A stretch of 64,000 nt of DNA, taken from positions 1 through 64,000 of the forward strand of contig CAYOJJ010000017.1 in NCBI GenBank assembly GCA_964404255.1. The letters are read 5' to 3'. This DNA comes from JAFDZW01 sp964404255. GTDB taxonomy: Bacteria > Bacteroidota > Ignavibacteria > Palsa-1295. A program made the translations under genes and the position numbers. Positions 26,727-35,768 of the stretch are shown piece after piece. The notes below the pieces were generated by a model, which saw nothing but the letters and a program-made list of their open reading frames with translations, did no database searches and had not been told where the DNA came from. Every line of letters begins with the position of its first letter. The stretch's first letter is position 1.

Positions 26727-26742
26727 GTTAGCAATAGCTAAC
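26727..26742. repeat. Inverted repeat upstream of the GT2 gene
   Basis: GTTAGC-AATA-GCTAAC, perfect 6-bp arms, 44 bases before the ATG of the GT2 gene. It could be an operator or a leader hairpin. The rest of the 26577-26785 gap shows no gene. Confidence 0.35.
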
Positions 26743-26785
26743 CACTATCGGTTACTAATAAAGGGTTTAACCCATAGGAATTACA

Positions 26786-28420
26786 ATGGATAATGAAATG
26801 ATGCCGCAGGACGGTTCGGCTGCTGAAGAAATCCCGAACACTGCACCGAAAGAAGGTGCCGCTGCGGATGCTCCGCGAGATATTATTGCCGAGCGTATGG
26901 CCGCCCGTCGTCAGCCGCGCCAAGAGCCCCCTGCCGAGCCGGCTGTGACCGATGCGACGCCTGCCAAAGAAGAAGCTCCTGCACTGGTTATCGAGAAACC
27001 ACAGCCACGCTCCGAAGAGCCGCCCACAGAAGCAGTACCTGCCGCCGAGCAGCCAAAGCTTAGCCCACTGTTACAAGAGACGACAGCAGAACTTCAGATC
27101 GGTACTGCAGCTCCATCAGAACAACCTCAGCGCGAGCGTCGGGAACGTGGGCGCGAACGAGGCCGCGATCACCGTGGTAGAGAACGCCAGGAACGCCCGG
27201 TCGAAAAACAACCGGCCCCAACGAACCAGAACACCCGCCCTGCTGAAAAACAACAGGAGCGCCCTGAACGCAAAGAAAGACGCCAGGAGACAGAAGCACG
27301 CCAACAGCAGCGACCCGAACGCGAACGCCGACCGGAAAGACCAGAACGCCGCGAGCAGCAACCGAATCGTGAGCCGAGTAGAGAGCAGAAGCCGCTTGTA
27401 AAAACGGCCGAGAATGCTTTTGCCCGGGCAAAGGCATTGGCTTCGAAGCATGGTGTTTCAGTTGTGATCCCGCTCTATAATGAGCAGGATTCTCTTAGAG
27501 AACTTACCGCTGCCGTTCGCGATGAGTTATATAAGCTGTGCGACCGTAAGTACGAGATCATTTTTATCAATGACGGCTCAACCGATCGTTCACCGGAGAT
27601 ATTAAAAGATATTGCCGGAGGCAGTAATCAGATCACCGTACTCGGTTTTCGCCGCAATCTCGGAAAATCAGCGGCATTATCGGTCGGCTTCAAAGAAGTG
27701 CAGTATGGAATCGTTATTACCATGGATGCCGATCTTCAGGACGATCCGCGTGAGTTTATAAACCTTATTGCAAAGCTTGACGAAGGATACGATCTGGTCA
27801 CCGGCTGGAAAAAGACCCGCCATGATCCCGTTTCGAAAACGATGCCTTCGAAGCTCTTCAATGCGGTGACGAGTTTCTTTAGTGGATTGAAATTACACGA
27901 CTTCAATTGCGGACTTAAAGCCTATCGTAAGTCGGTAACCGATTCGCTGGATGTTTATGGCGAGATGCACCGCTACCTACCGGCCCTTGCCCATTGGCAG
28001 GGATTCCGGGTAACTGAAATTCCGGTGCTGCATCATCCGAGAAAATTCGGGAAGTCGAAATTTGGTACCAGCCGTTTTTTCAAAGGCTTCCTCGACTTGC
28101 TGACGATCATTTTTACCACGCGCTATGGCCGCCGCCCGTTGCATCTTTTCGGGACGGTAGGTACGCTGCTTGCTTTCATCGGGCTTGGCATAAATATCTA
28201 TGTCAGTATTGAATGGATAAGAGGTCTGACGGCTCTTTCGAACCGACCGATCCTGCTGCTCGGAATACTCCTGATCCTTGTCGGAGTACAATTAATTTCA
28301 ATAGGACTGCTCGGCGAGATGATGGTCAAAAACAGCGCTCGCAATAACGAAACATCTATTACCCGCATGAAGCGCCGCCCGAAACCCGCTCGCGGTTCCG
28401 ATAACTCCAGAAACTCGTAA
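26786..28420 (+). CDS. GT2 glycosyltransferase (dolichyl-phosphate mannose synthase-like) with long disordered N-terminus
   Basis: A 544-residue protein in three parts. Residues 1-215 are low-complexity, first Pro/Ala/Glu-rich, then dominated by Arg, Glu, Gln and Pro (RERRERGRERGRDHRGRERQ). Residues 222-455 are a family 2 glycosyltransferase: VSVVIPLYNEQDS, INDGSTDRSPEIL, the donor DxD in TMDADLQDDP, and the acceptor loop CGLKAYR. Residues 460-530 carry two membrane helices, as in GtrB/ArnC-type enzymes that charge polyprenyl phosphate with a sugar. The N-terminal extension is unusual for this family and could bind nucleic acid or proteins. A GT9 gene follows nine bases later. Confidence 0.88.
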   Translation: MDNEMMPQDGSAAEEIPNTAPKEGAAADAPRDIIAERMAARRQPRQEPPAEPAVTDATPAKEEAPALVIEKPQPRSEEPPTEAVPAAEQPKLSPLLQETTAELQIGTAAPSEQPQRERRERGRERGRDHRGRERQERPVEKQPAPTNQNTRPAEKQQERPERKERRQETEARQQQRPERERRPERPERREQQPNREPSREQKPLVKTAENAFARAKALASKHGVSVVIPLYNEQDSLRELTAAVRDELYKLCDRKYEIIFINDGSTDRSPEILKDIAGGSNQITVLGFRRNLGKSAALSVGFKEVQYGIVITMDADLQDDPREFINLIAKLDEGYDLVTGWKKTRHDPVSKTMPSKLFNAVTSFFSGLKLHDFNCGLKAYRKSVTDSLDVYGEMHRYLPALAHWQGFRVTEIPVLHHPRKFGKSKFGTSRFFKGFLDLLTIIFTTRYGRRPLHLFGTVGTLLAFIGLGINIYVSIEWIRGLTALSNRPILLLGILLILVGVQLISIGLLGEMMVKNSARNNETSITRMKRRPKPARGSDNSRNS

Positions 28421-28429
28421 GCATAATCT

Positions 28430-29515
28430 ATGGAATTGCTGCTTCATACCGATTGCCGCCATTTTCGGGGGGATATTCCCTGCAAGCCTCACAAAGAACA
28501 TGGTGTTCATTGCGATGGCTGCGATTATTACGATCGTATAGATGAGAATATCCTGATCATCAAGCTTGGGGCAGCAGGCGATGTAATCCGCACAACACCA
28601 CTACTCCATGATCTGAAGCGCGATCATCCGACAGCCCGCATCTGGTGGCTGACCCTAACTCCGGAACTGGTGCCAGCAAGCCATGTCGATCGTATTCTGA
28701 AATGGTCAACCGAAAGCCTGGAGTTGATTTCCTCACTGCACTTTGCACGACTCGTCAATCTTGATAAAGATCATTATGCCTGTGCGCTTGCTAACCGGCT
28801 GGATGCAGGAGTAAAAGAAGGATTTTTGCTCGATGATCTTGGCAATGCGACTCCGGCAACGCCCGCCGCAAACGAAAAATTTGCAACCGGCGTCTTCGAC
28901 GATATCAGCAAAGCCAATACCAAATCGTATCCCGAGGAATTGTTTGAGATCTGTGGCTATGAGTTTACGGGCCAGCAATATATTATGGATGCTCCTGAGA
29001 AGATTCACTTCGAAGGGCTCGATACTTCCCGGCCTATTATCGGCATGAATACGGGCGCTGGCGCCCGATGGACTTCCAGGCTTTGGAAAGAAGAGCATTG
29101 GGCCGAATTGGCCAAGGCGCTTCATGCAAAAGGGTACGCTGTCGTATTGCTCGGTGGTCCCGATGAAGATCCCCGCAATAAGCGCATTGCAGAATTATCT
29201 CAGGGAGCGGCACACTATCTCGGTACCTTTAATCTCAGGCAGTTTATTTCGTTGGTAGATCATTGTACGCTCATCGTTAGCGGCGTCACGATGGCTTTCC
29301 ATATTGCGGTTGCGTTGAAAAAGAAGATCGTCCTTATCAATAATATTTTTAATAAATACGAATTCGGAGATCTCTATGGGCTGGGAGAACTCATCGAACC
29401 GGATAAACCGTGTGAGTGCTACTTCCGTGGAGTCTGTATTAATAAAGACTATTTCTGTCTCGATCATCTGCCCGTTGAGAAGGTCCGTTCGGCAGTCGAG
29501 CGAGTTCTTGCGTAG
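28430..29515 (+). CDS. glycosyltransferase family 9 with N- and C-terminal cysteine clusters
   Basis: A 361-residue GT-B enzyme of the heptosyltransferase superfamily (ILIIKLGAAGDVIRTTPLL, PIIGMNTGAGARWTSRLW, YAVVLLGGPDEDPRN, TLIVSGVTMAFHIAVALKKK). Before the fold, residues 9-31 hold four cysteines and several histidines (C9, C18, C28, C31 in a C-x8-C-x9-C-x2-C spacing). Near the C-terminus there are four more (PCECYFRGVC and DYFC). These could form one zinc or Fe-S site in the folded protein. The acceptor is unknown. It is transcribed with the upstream GT2 gene; a hairpin follows the stop. Confidence 0.88.
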   Translation: MELLLHTDCRHFRGDIPCKPHKEHGVHCDGCDYYDRIDENILIIKLGAAGDVIRTTPLLHDLKRDHPTARIWWLTLTPELVPASHVDRILKWSTESLELISSLHFARLVNLDKDHYACALANRLDAGVKEGFLLDDLGNATPATPAANEKFATGVFDDISKANTKSYPEELFEICGYEFTGQQYIMDAPEKIHFEGLDTSRPIIGMNTGAGARWTSRLWKEEHWAELAKALHAKGYAVVLLGGPDEDPRNKRIAELSQGAAHYLGTFNLRQFISLVDHCTLIVSGVTMAFHIAVALKKKIVLINNIFNKYEFGDLYGLGELIEPDKPCECYFRGVCINKDYFCLDHLPVEKVRSAVERVLA

Positions 29516-29525
29516 ATCGTTACAG

Positions 29526-29566
29526 AAACGCTTGCCCATGAGCGGGTTCACGAGCAAGCGTTTAGG
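29526..29566 (+). terminator. Hairpin after the GT2-GT9 pair
   Basis: AAACGCTTGC (29526-29535) and GCAAGCGTTT (29554-29563) form a perfect 10-bp stem around an 18-base loop. The T-run is short (TTTA), so termination strength is uncertain. It lies 11 bases after the GT9 stop. Confidence 0.55.
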
Positions 29567-29598
29567 GTAGTTATTGAGGCTTCTTTAATAAGAAGATC

Positions 29599-30024
29599 TT
29601 ATTTTTTCTTGCTGCTGGGATTAACCACGGCTTTTACCATATCCCCAAGGCTATCGATACCACCACTAATGGCATCGCCGGCACGTTTCCAGCTTCCTGC
29701 AGCTTCATCCGGTTTTTGAGCAAGGCGTGCCCGTAATGCAGCCGAACGTGCCTTCACATTTTCCTGCATCTTCTTTTGTTCGGGGGACAACTTCTTCATT
29801 TTTGCATCGTAAGCAACCAGGCTATCTTCGATAGATTTGATCTTCTGCTCGGATTCCGATTTGAACTTATCCCATTCGGCGGCCATCATTTTAGCGCTAT
29901 CGACGGCAGCCGGTTTAGCCATGGCAGTGGAATCTGCAGGTGGAGTTTGATCGGCAGGTTTTTTACAACTGGAAAGCACACTGCCTATTGCAAGTGCAGC
30001 GACGATGAGTTTAGTGGTTTTCAT
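29599..30024 (-). CDS. small lipoprotein with coiled-coil character
   Basis: A 141-residue predicted lipoprotein. The signal peptide ends in the lipobox LSSC, with Cys19 as the lipidation site, followed by a KKPADQTPPADS linker. Residues 45-120 are charged and helical (EWDKFKSESEQKIKSIEDSL, QKKMQENVKARSAALRARL), suggesting a coiled coil. No named family is recognised. It is probably anchored in the inner leaflet of the outer membrane or in the inner membrane, role unknown. The C-terminus is Ser/Lys-rich. Confidence 0.75.
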   Translation of the reverse strand: MKTTKLIVAALAIGSVLSSCKKPADQTPPADSTAMAKPAAVDSAKMMAAEWDKFKSESEQKIKSIEDSLVAYDAKMKKLSPEQKKMQENVKARSAALRARLAQKPDEAAGSWKRAGDAISGGIDSLGDMVKAVVNPSSKKK

Positions 30025-30106
30025 GGTACTGTGTTAAAAAATGAATAGAAAATAATCTACACATTGCAGTTATACAAAAAGCGGACCAAAAGCGGTTTTT
30101 GTATTC

Positions 30107-32392
30107 TTAGAGTACCCGTAACTTGGCAAATTTGAGCATGAGGTTTTTACGGCCCCGGCCATCGAAATCGACCACTGCCTTCGCCGCATCGCCTTTGCCA
30201 CTAACTTCGATCACCCGGCCATCGCCAAAGATCTCATGCTGCACCCGGGCGCCGCGCTTAATAACTCCGCCGCCTTCGGCTTCGACCTGGGAATATTCCG
30301 ATGGAGCTGGTTCGTGAGCATAGCTATTAGATTCTATCTTCTTGGTACGGAAGGTGCGGTTGCCGATAGTCGAACTTCTATTAAATACCGAAGAAGTAGA
30401 AACAAAATCATCCCGAGTGCTACGGCCGCGCAGTGATGAAATAGGCGAGCCATAGCTCGAACGCATTTCAATGCTATCGCCTTCGGATATCTCTTCTAAA
30501 AAACGCGAAGGCATGGAAGAGGTGTACTCTCCATATTTCAAGCGAGACTTTGCATAGGTGAGATAGCACTTTTTCATGGCGCGGGTAATACCCACGTAGA
30601 GTAACCGGCGCTCTTCTTCGATCGAGAAATCATCGAAGTTGGTATTTGGATTCGGGAAAAGTCCTTCTTCAAGCCCCGTTACAAACACAACCGGATATTC
30701 CAATCCTTTTGCCGAATGCAGTGTCATGAGCGTCACGGCATTCTTTGTACCATCGACGGTATCGAGATCGCTTACCAGCGATACCTCTTCGAGGAAGGAT
30801 TCGATCGTTGCTTCGGGTTTCGTCTGGAAGTGATCGGTAATAGCCGATAAAAATTCTTTCAGGTTTTCGTAGCGAGCCAGCGATTCAAGAGTGTTTTCCA
30901 TCTTTAGCTCGGCCAGCATTCCCGTTTCATCGATCAGGGCGCGGAGCAATTCGCTTGGGGAAAGTTCTCCGATAAGCTCGCGATACTTTTGTATTAGCGA
31001 GTGAAATTGCTTTAGTTTGCCGGTGATCCTCGATTGCACACTGGGGATCATTTCCGGTACGGCCATTACATCGAGCATTGTCGTACCGCGCTCGCGGGCA
31101 AACTCCGCTACTTTTTTCATCGTCCCTTCGCCAATGCCCCGGGCAGGGAAGTTGATCACTCGCATCAGGCTTTCGCTATCCGAAGGGTTCACGAGTAAGC
31201 GGATATAGGCCAGCGCATCCTTAATTTCTTTTCGCTTATAGAAGGATACACCACCGACGATCATATACGGAATACCCTGGCGGCGCATTGCATCTTCAAG
31301 CGCACGGCTTTGGGCATTGGTACGATAGAGCAATGCAATATCGAAAAGCGAATACCGCTCCTTGCGAAGCTCTTCTTCCAGCGCCCGGACAACAAAGGCG
31401 CCTTCTTCACGCTCATCAGAGCACTCAACGATCTTTACCGGCTCGCCTTTCGGATTTTTAGTAAAGAGTGTTTTATCGATCTGCTTCTTATTATGCTTGA
31501 TCAGCACATCGGCCGTTGCTAAGATATTACCGGTCGAGCGGTAGTTCTGTTCGAGGCGGAAGGTCTTGGCATCGGGATAATCAGTTTGGAAATCGAGGAT
31601 GTTTTTAATGTCGGCGCCGCGGAAAGCATAGATGGACTGGGCATCGTCGCCAACGACCGTTAAATTCTTGTGAATGGCCGATAGCTGCTTGACAACCATA
31701 TACTGCGCCCGGTTGGTATCCTGATACTCATCGACCAGAACATATTTAAAACGGCGCTGATATAACTCGAGCGTTTCCGGATGGTGGACGAAGAGCTCGA
31801 TCGTTTTGATGAGCAGGTCGTCGAAATCCATCGCGTTCGCCAGCTTAAGTGCTTTGAGATAGGCGGGATAAATTTCGGCAAGCTTCTCGCTGAAATAATC
31901 CCTGGCCATGCCGACAAAATCTTCGGGAGAGATAAGATTATTTTTTAGCGAGGAGATACGGCTCCTGACGGCATTTGGATTAAACTGATCGCGAGGAATA
32001 TTCAGCGCTTCCATCGTACGCTTAATGAGCGCCAGAGTATCGTCGCTATCGTAGATCGAAAAGCTGACCGTGTAGCCGAGCAGTTCGGCATGACGGCGAA
32101 GGATTCTCGCAAAGACCGAATGAAAGGTACCCATCCAAAGATCGCTGGTCATTTCTATACCAACGAGTTTTGCTATACGCTCCTTCATTTCGCCGGCCGC
32201 TTTATTGGTGAACGTCAGCGAAAGAATTTCCCACGGTCGCGCATACCCCTGCTCTAGTAAATAAGCGATACGATGCGTAAGAACGCGTGTTTTGCCAGAG
32301 CCGGCGCCGGCAACGACCATCGTCGGGCCGTCGGAGCCGGAAACAGCTTCCTGCTGTGCAGGATTAAGTCCGATCAGAAGCTTGGATTGCAT
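30107..32392 (-). CDS. pcrA: ATP-dependent DNA helicase UvrD/PcrA/Rep
   Basis: A superfamily 1A 3'-5' helicase for repair and replication restart. About 761 residues from the ATG at 32392, which gives the normal start (SKLLIGLNPAQQEAV, Q motif). The six extra upstream residues allowed by the frame are not typical. Motifs in order: Walker A VAGAGSGKT (residues 28-35), LSLTFTNKAAGEMKER, motif II VDEYQDTNRAQY, GDDAQSIYAFRGA, LEQNYRS, TLHSAKGLEYPVVF and RRLLYVGITRA. The C-terminal end, RVQHEIFGDGRVIEVSG, is the small RNA-polymerase-binding Tudor-like domain of PcrA, which supports PcrA over Rep. Confidence 0.93.
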   Translation of the reverse strand: MQSKLLIGLNPAQQEAVSGSDGPTMVVAGAGSGKTRVLTHRIAYLLEQGYARPWEILSLTFTNKAAGEMKERIAKLVGIEMTSDLWMGTFHSVFARILRRHAELLGYTVSFSIYDSDDTLALIKRTMEALNIPRDQFNPNAVRSRISSLKNNLISPEDFVGMARDYFSEKLAEIYPAYLKALKLANAMDFDDLLIKTIELFVHHPETLELYQRRFKYVLVDEYQDTNRAQYMVVKQLSAIHKNLTVVGDDAQSIYAFRGADIKNILDFQTDYPDAKTFRLEQNYRSTGNILATADVLIKHNKKQIDKTLFTKNPKGEPVKIVECSDEREEGAFVVRALEEELRKERYSLFDIALLYRTNAQSRALEDAMRRQGIPYMIVGGVSFYKRKEIKDALAYIRLLVNPSDSESLMRVINFPARGIGEGTMKKVAEFARERGTTMLDVMAVPEMIPSVQSRITGKLKQFHSLIQKYRELIGELSPSELLRALIDETGMLAELKMENTLESLARYENLKEFLSAITDHFQTKPEATIESFLEEVSLVSDLDTVDGTKNAVTLMTLHSAKGLEYPVVFVTGLEEGLFPNPNTNFDDFSIEEERRLLYVGITRAMKKCYLTYAKSRLKYGEYTSSMPSRFLEEISEGDSIEMRSSYGSPISSLRGRSTRDDFVSTSSVFNRSSTIGNRTFRTKKIESNSYAHEPAPSEYSQVEAEGGGVIKRGARVQHEIFGDGRVIEVSGKGDAAKAVVDFDGRGRKNLMLKFAKLRVL

Positions 32393-32485
32393 AGGGGGGC
32401 ATAGTAACACCGAAATTTTCAGGAAAATAACAAGAAATTCTTAGTGTAGTAAGATTTGTTTTATTCTCTCCTAATTCACCGAATA

Positions 32486-32917
32486 ATGCAGCTAAATCTG
32501 TTACGAGTAGCGCTCCAAGTCGTCGGAATATTACAAATCGCTCTGTGTGCCGGAAGCCTCCTCATCCCCAAACTTCTCGATTGGAAAGGGGAATTACTAA
32601 AAGTAAAGCCGCTTATCCGTCAAATTTTCTGGACATACGCCGGATATATTCTAATCACTAATCTTTGTTTTGGCTTGCTCTCGGTACTTGCCCCGGATTC
32701 CTTGTTAGATCGTTCGGTATTAGCAATCTGTGTCAGTGGCTACATAGCTGTTTATTGGATCACCCGAATCCTTATCCAATTTTTCTACTTCGATAGAAAA
32801 TCGGCGCCAGAAGGAGCTATCTATAAACTTGGGGAAATAGCACTAGTAGTATTATTCATATTTCTATCGGTCTGTTATTCGCTGGTTTTCCTTGCCAATC
32901 TCCGCTCTCAGGTATGA
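32486..32917 (+). CDS. four-helix membrane protein, unknown
   Basis: About 143 residues from the ATG at 32486; a TTG at 32456 in the same frame is an alternative. Four hydrophobic helices are predicted: VVGILQIALCAGSLLI, YAGYILITNLCFGLLSV, SVLAICVSGYIAVYWI and LVVLFIFLSVCYSLVFL. I do not recognise the family. The stop overlaps the start of the acyltransferase gene by four bases (ATGA), so the two are probably produced together, and it may be its membrane partner (inference). Confidence 0.65.
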   Translation: MQLNLLRVALQVVGILQIALCAGSLLIPKLLDWKGELLKVKPLIRQIFWTYAGYILITNLCFGLLSVLAPDSLLDRSVLAICVSGYIAVYWITRILIQFFYFDRKSAPEGAIYKLGEIALVVLFIFLSVCYSLVFLANLRSQV

Positions 32918-33888
32918 ATAGTTATCTGCCAAGCAGTGCCGAAATAATAATTACAATCATAGCTATCTGGAGCGGTCTTGCCATTACCGGCTTTTTATAT
33001 AGTCGCCTTCGCAAGTATAGCATTGCTATTTCAATGGCGTGGATAACGGTTATTGGGTCGATGTTCCTTGTGCATATACTAACCATAAGCGAGGGAGCCG
33101 GTATTCGAATGCTGGCTTTGATAACCGTACTATTACTGGCTATGAAAGGGGTAGTAGTAATTGAAGCGTATAAGGGGCGGGGCAGGCGATTATCATTACT
33201 GAAATGGCTGGCTTTTTTGGCCTGGTTCGGGATGCGGCCATCAATATTCGAATCGCTTGGCAGTAAAAAGCTCGAAGGGGCAGGGAAGCTGATAGGTTTT
33301 GGAGTGATTCGATTGATAATAGGAATGGCGCTGATCGCTACAGCCTACCTATTAAAATCAGCTATTCATTCTGATATTCTCATCGGTGCATTATTATTGG
33401 TAGGTTTAAGTCTTTCACTTCACTTCGGAATACTCAATATCTCGGCCGGATTCTGGCGGTTCTTTGGGGTCGATGCAAGAATGATCTTCAAGCAGCCGAT
33501 GCTTTCCACTTCGCTGACAGAATTTTGGGGCAAGCGATGGAATGTGGCGTTTTCTGAAATGACAGCGCTGGCGATCTATAAACCTGCCAAGCCGCTTATC
33601 GGAATTCAGGCGGCAACGATAGTGGCATTCTTATTCTCGGGGGTATTGCATGAAATTGCTATCAGTGTTTCCGTTATGGCAGGCTTTGGATTGCCGATGA
33701 TGTACTTCTTTATTCATGGCGCACTCTTAGTTGCCGAATCAAATAGCAGAGGATTACACCGAGCCTTGCAGTATAAAACATTTGGTAGAGCATGGGTCTG
33801 GTTCTGGCTTATTGTGCCGATACCATTACTATTTCATTCGTATTTTATGAACGGTATCATTTATCCGATTATTAATTACCATCCATGA
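32914..33888 (+). CDS. MBOAT-type (wax synthase-like) membrane O-acyltransferase
   Basis: A 324-residue polytopic membrane protein with about eight helices. The features of the wax-synthase-like branch of membrane-bound O-acyltransferases are present: SLTEFWGKRWNVAFSEM with the conserved Trp-Gly-Lys-Arg-Trp-Asn block, and the putative catalytic histidine in FLFSGVLHEIAIS. It would esterify an alcohol or hydroxyl group with acyl-CoA. It is much like the unassigned bacterial wax-synthase-domain proteins, so product and substrate are open. Overlaps its neighbours on both sides by four bases. Confidence 0.8.
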   Translation: MNSYLPSSAEIIITIIAIWSGLAITGFLYSRLRKYSIAISMAWITVIGSMFLVHILTISEGAGIRMLALITVLLLAMKGVVVIEAYKGRGRRLSLLKWLAFLAWFGMRPSIFESLGSKKLEGAGKLIGFGVIRLIIGMALIATAYLLKSAIHSDILIGALLLVGLSLSLHFGILNISAGFWRFFGVDARMIFKQPMLSTSLTEFWGKRWNVAFSEMTALAIYKPAKPLIGIQAATIVAFLFSGVLHEIAISVSVMAGFGLPMMYFFIHGALLVAESNSRGLHRALQYKTFGRAWVWFWLIVPIPLLFHSYFMNGIIYPIINYHP

Positions 33889-34418
33889 ATGAATACTATT
33901 TTACAAGCGCGCGGCTTGGCTTCCGAAATTGGAAACCGGAAGATCTCGAACCTTTTGCTGCTCTCTGTGCCGATCCGGAAGTGATGGAGTTCTTTCCATC
34001 GGTGAAGACTCGTGAAGAAACGCAGGAATTTATCGAGCGCTCGATGGCTCACTTTGCTAAGTACGGGTATGGCTGGTTCGCTGTCGAGCTATTAGACAGC
34101 AAAGAATTTATCGGCTTTATCGGCCTTGCTCATCCGCGCTTTGAAAGCTTTTTTACGCCTTGTATGGAAATAGGCTGGCGCCTGGCAAAAGAACATTGGA
34201 ATAAAGGCTATGCCACTGAAGGCGCTACTGCCTGCTTAAATTACGCCTTCACAACGCTCGGTGCATCGGAAGTCTATTCATTCACGGCCAAAACAAATCT
34301 CCGCTCCGAGAATGTAATGCAAAAGATCGGCATGGAGAAAATAGGGGAGTTCGAGCATCCGATGCTGGAGGTTGGCTCGCCGTTAAGGTTACATGTGTTA
34401 TATAGAATATTGCTCTAA
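33885..34418 (+). CDS. GNAT family N-acetyltransferase (RimJ/RimL-like)
   Basis: A 177-residue acetyl-CoA-dependent acetyltransferase. It opens YFTSARLGFRNWKPEDLEPF, and the acetyl-CoA loop is in GWRLAKEHWNKGYATEGATA, with SENVMQKIGMEKIGEF near the end. The RimJ/RimL group acetylates protein N-termini or small molecules; the target here is unknown. It is the last gene of a three-gene overlapping set with the membrane protein and the acyltransferase, so it may modify a related product. Beyond it the sequence becomes markedly AT-rich. Confidence 0.9.
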   Translation: MNEYYFTSARLGFRNWKPEDLEPFAALCADPEVMEFFPSVKTREETQEFIERSMAHFAKYGYGWFAVELLDSKEFIGFIGLAHPRFESFFTPCMEIGWRLAKEHWNKGYATEGATACLNYAFTTLGASEVYSFTAKTNLRSENVMQKIGMEKIGEFEHPMLEVGSPLRLHVLYRILL

Positions 34419-34509
34419 CCAGTGCGAATTTTATTGCCTTATTAATTTTTTTAAATCGACACTTTTCTTGTAACAATTGCAGGGGTAAGGAGTTATATAT
34501 TTACAACGG

Positions 34510-35044
34510 TTGGTAAGTACTTTGTCAGTACTTTCATCTCATTTACAGATTCAAATTGTCATTCAGTATATGGTTAGCAGTGGTATCCTATACATAGAAT
34601 ATGCTCCTAAATTGATATTTTATTTTTCTAAGAAATATCCATTACTGAGAGCTGAAGAAGTCGAAGATGCTGTCCAAGATGGATTTTATTGTTACCTGGA
34701 GAGTGCTCCTTTAGATGTAAGGTATTCAAAAAAAATAAGCTACGCCTGGCTTAAGACGGTTATTCATAGAGTATTATTTAAATATTCTAAAGCAAAGAAA
34801 AATTTTTTTACCTACAGATTCACTCGAACTTCTGTATTCAACCCAAGATTCTATTGAAAATAATATTTCTATCAGTAATCTTCTTAATAAGACAACAGCT
34901 AATGAGAAATTACTTATTTTATCTAAAATGGATGGGTATTCCTTCGAAGAAATTTCTTCAAAATATCCCCACTTAGGTTCACCTGCGACAATTAAAGTAA
35001 AACATTTTAGAATTTTAAAGAAAATTCAGAAAAATAATTCGTAA
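34510..35044 (+). pseudogene. ECF-type RNA polymerase sigma factor, frameshifted
   Basis: Two adjacent frames together read as an ECF-like sigma-70 factor. The first frame (TTG at 34510, or ATG at 34570, to a stop at 34857) holds region 2: YIEYAPKLIFYF, EEVEDAVQDGFYCYL and SYAWLKTVIHRVLFKYSK. The +1 frame, open from about 34800 to a stop at 35042-35044, holds region 4: LLILSKMDGYSFEEIS, then SPATIKVKHFRILKKIQ. The switch falls at the run A5T7 (34798-34809); one base too many there would explain it. It may be a true mutation, a sequencing error, or transcriptional slippage on the run. The gene is very AT-rich and heads an AT-rich cassette. No anti-sigma gene is adjacent. Confidence 0.6.
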
Positions 35045-35128
35045 CATGTAACTTTTAATAAATAAAAATACACTATTATATATCGTTCTAAAGTTTACAT
35101 TCATTTTTTAATTAATTTAGTAATAAAT

Positions 35129-35719
35129 ATGTGTAGCTGTGATACTCCTATCCAAAGTTGGAATGACCTACCAGTAGTCAATCCATTAGATCCCCGAAAT
35201 GTAGTCGCAAATTCACAATTTGGACTAGCCCAGGGTGTGTTCAAGCGAAGTACTACTTTCTTACAAGGCTCGTGGGCTGCTTCTGCAATCAATTTTACCG
35301 GTTTGGCTAATTGTAGCTCCTTGCATGGTGATGATCAATTAACAGTAAACAATGCAAACCAATGGAATTTTAGCCATAAAGTAGTAAATACCGATAGTTC
35401 ATTAGCTATTCCAATGAGAAAAGTGATGTTTATGAGAGGCGGACGGCAATGGCAAATGAATATTGAATTAGACCTCGGCACAACACCATACTCGGATATC
35501 CAATTAAGTTTGCGTGATAATGCTGCAAGTGCGGGTGATTTCTTAGATTCCACCTCAGGAAGTATTCCGGTAATATCATATTCAGGTACCTTCACTGCTC
35601 ATCAAATGTTTAATGTTACGATTTTTAATTTAGGACGGGTATCAATGGGTTTAGTTATGAAAAACAATGATACGGGTGCCTATAGCATGTTTGAAATGGA
35701 ATGGGTAGTTGTTCCATAA
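35129..35719 (+). CDS. unrecognised beta-rich protein with Cys-x-Cys start
   Basis: A 196-residue protein of no family I recognise. It begins CSCDTPIQSW with no signal peptide. The rest alternates short hydrophobic and polar strands (WQMNIELDLGTTPYSDIQLS, ISYSGTFTAHQMFNVTIFN, ISM-like GLVMKNNDTG and MFEMEWVVVP at the end). That pattern suggests a beta-sandwich, such as a receptor-binding, structural or appendage protein. AT-rich coding. It starts 84 bases after the broken sigma factor and ends 49 bases before another unknown gene, so the three probably form a unit. No function proposed. Confidence 0.7.
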   Translation: MCSCDTPIQSWNDLPVVNPLDPRNVVANSQFGLAQGVFKRSTTFLQGSWAASAINFTGLANCSSLHGDDQLTVNNANQWNFSHKVVNTDSSLAIPMRKVMFMRGGRQWQMNIELDLGTTPYSDIQLSLRDNAASAGDFLDSTSGSIPVISYSGTFTAHQMFNVTIFNLGRVSMGLVMKNNDTGAYSMFEMEWVVVP

Positions 35720-35768
35720 TAATTATATCACCTTTTGAAATAATAATAACCATTAAATATTTTCGGCC

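Noticed and set aside
27060..27451. Two minus-strand frames within the GT2 gene (111 and 125 codons)
   Set aside because: They are antisense products of the Arg-codon repeats in the disordered head of the GT2 enzyme.
30074..30102. A-run and T-run around AGCGG near the end of the helicase gene, looking like a terminator
   Set aside because: The two halves read GCGG and GCGG, which are direct, not complementary. Only a very short stem is possible.
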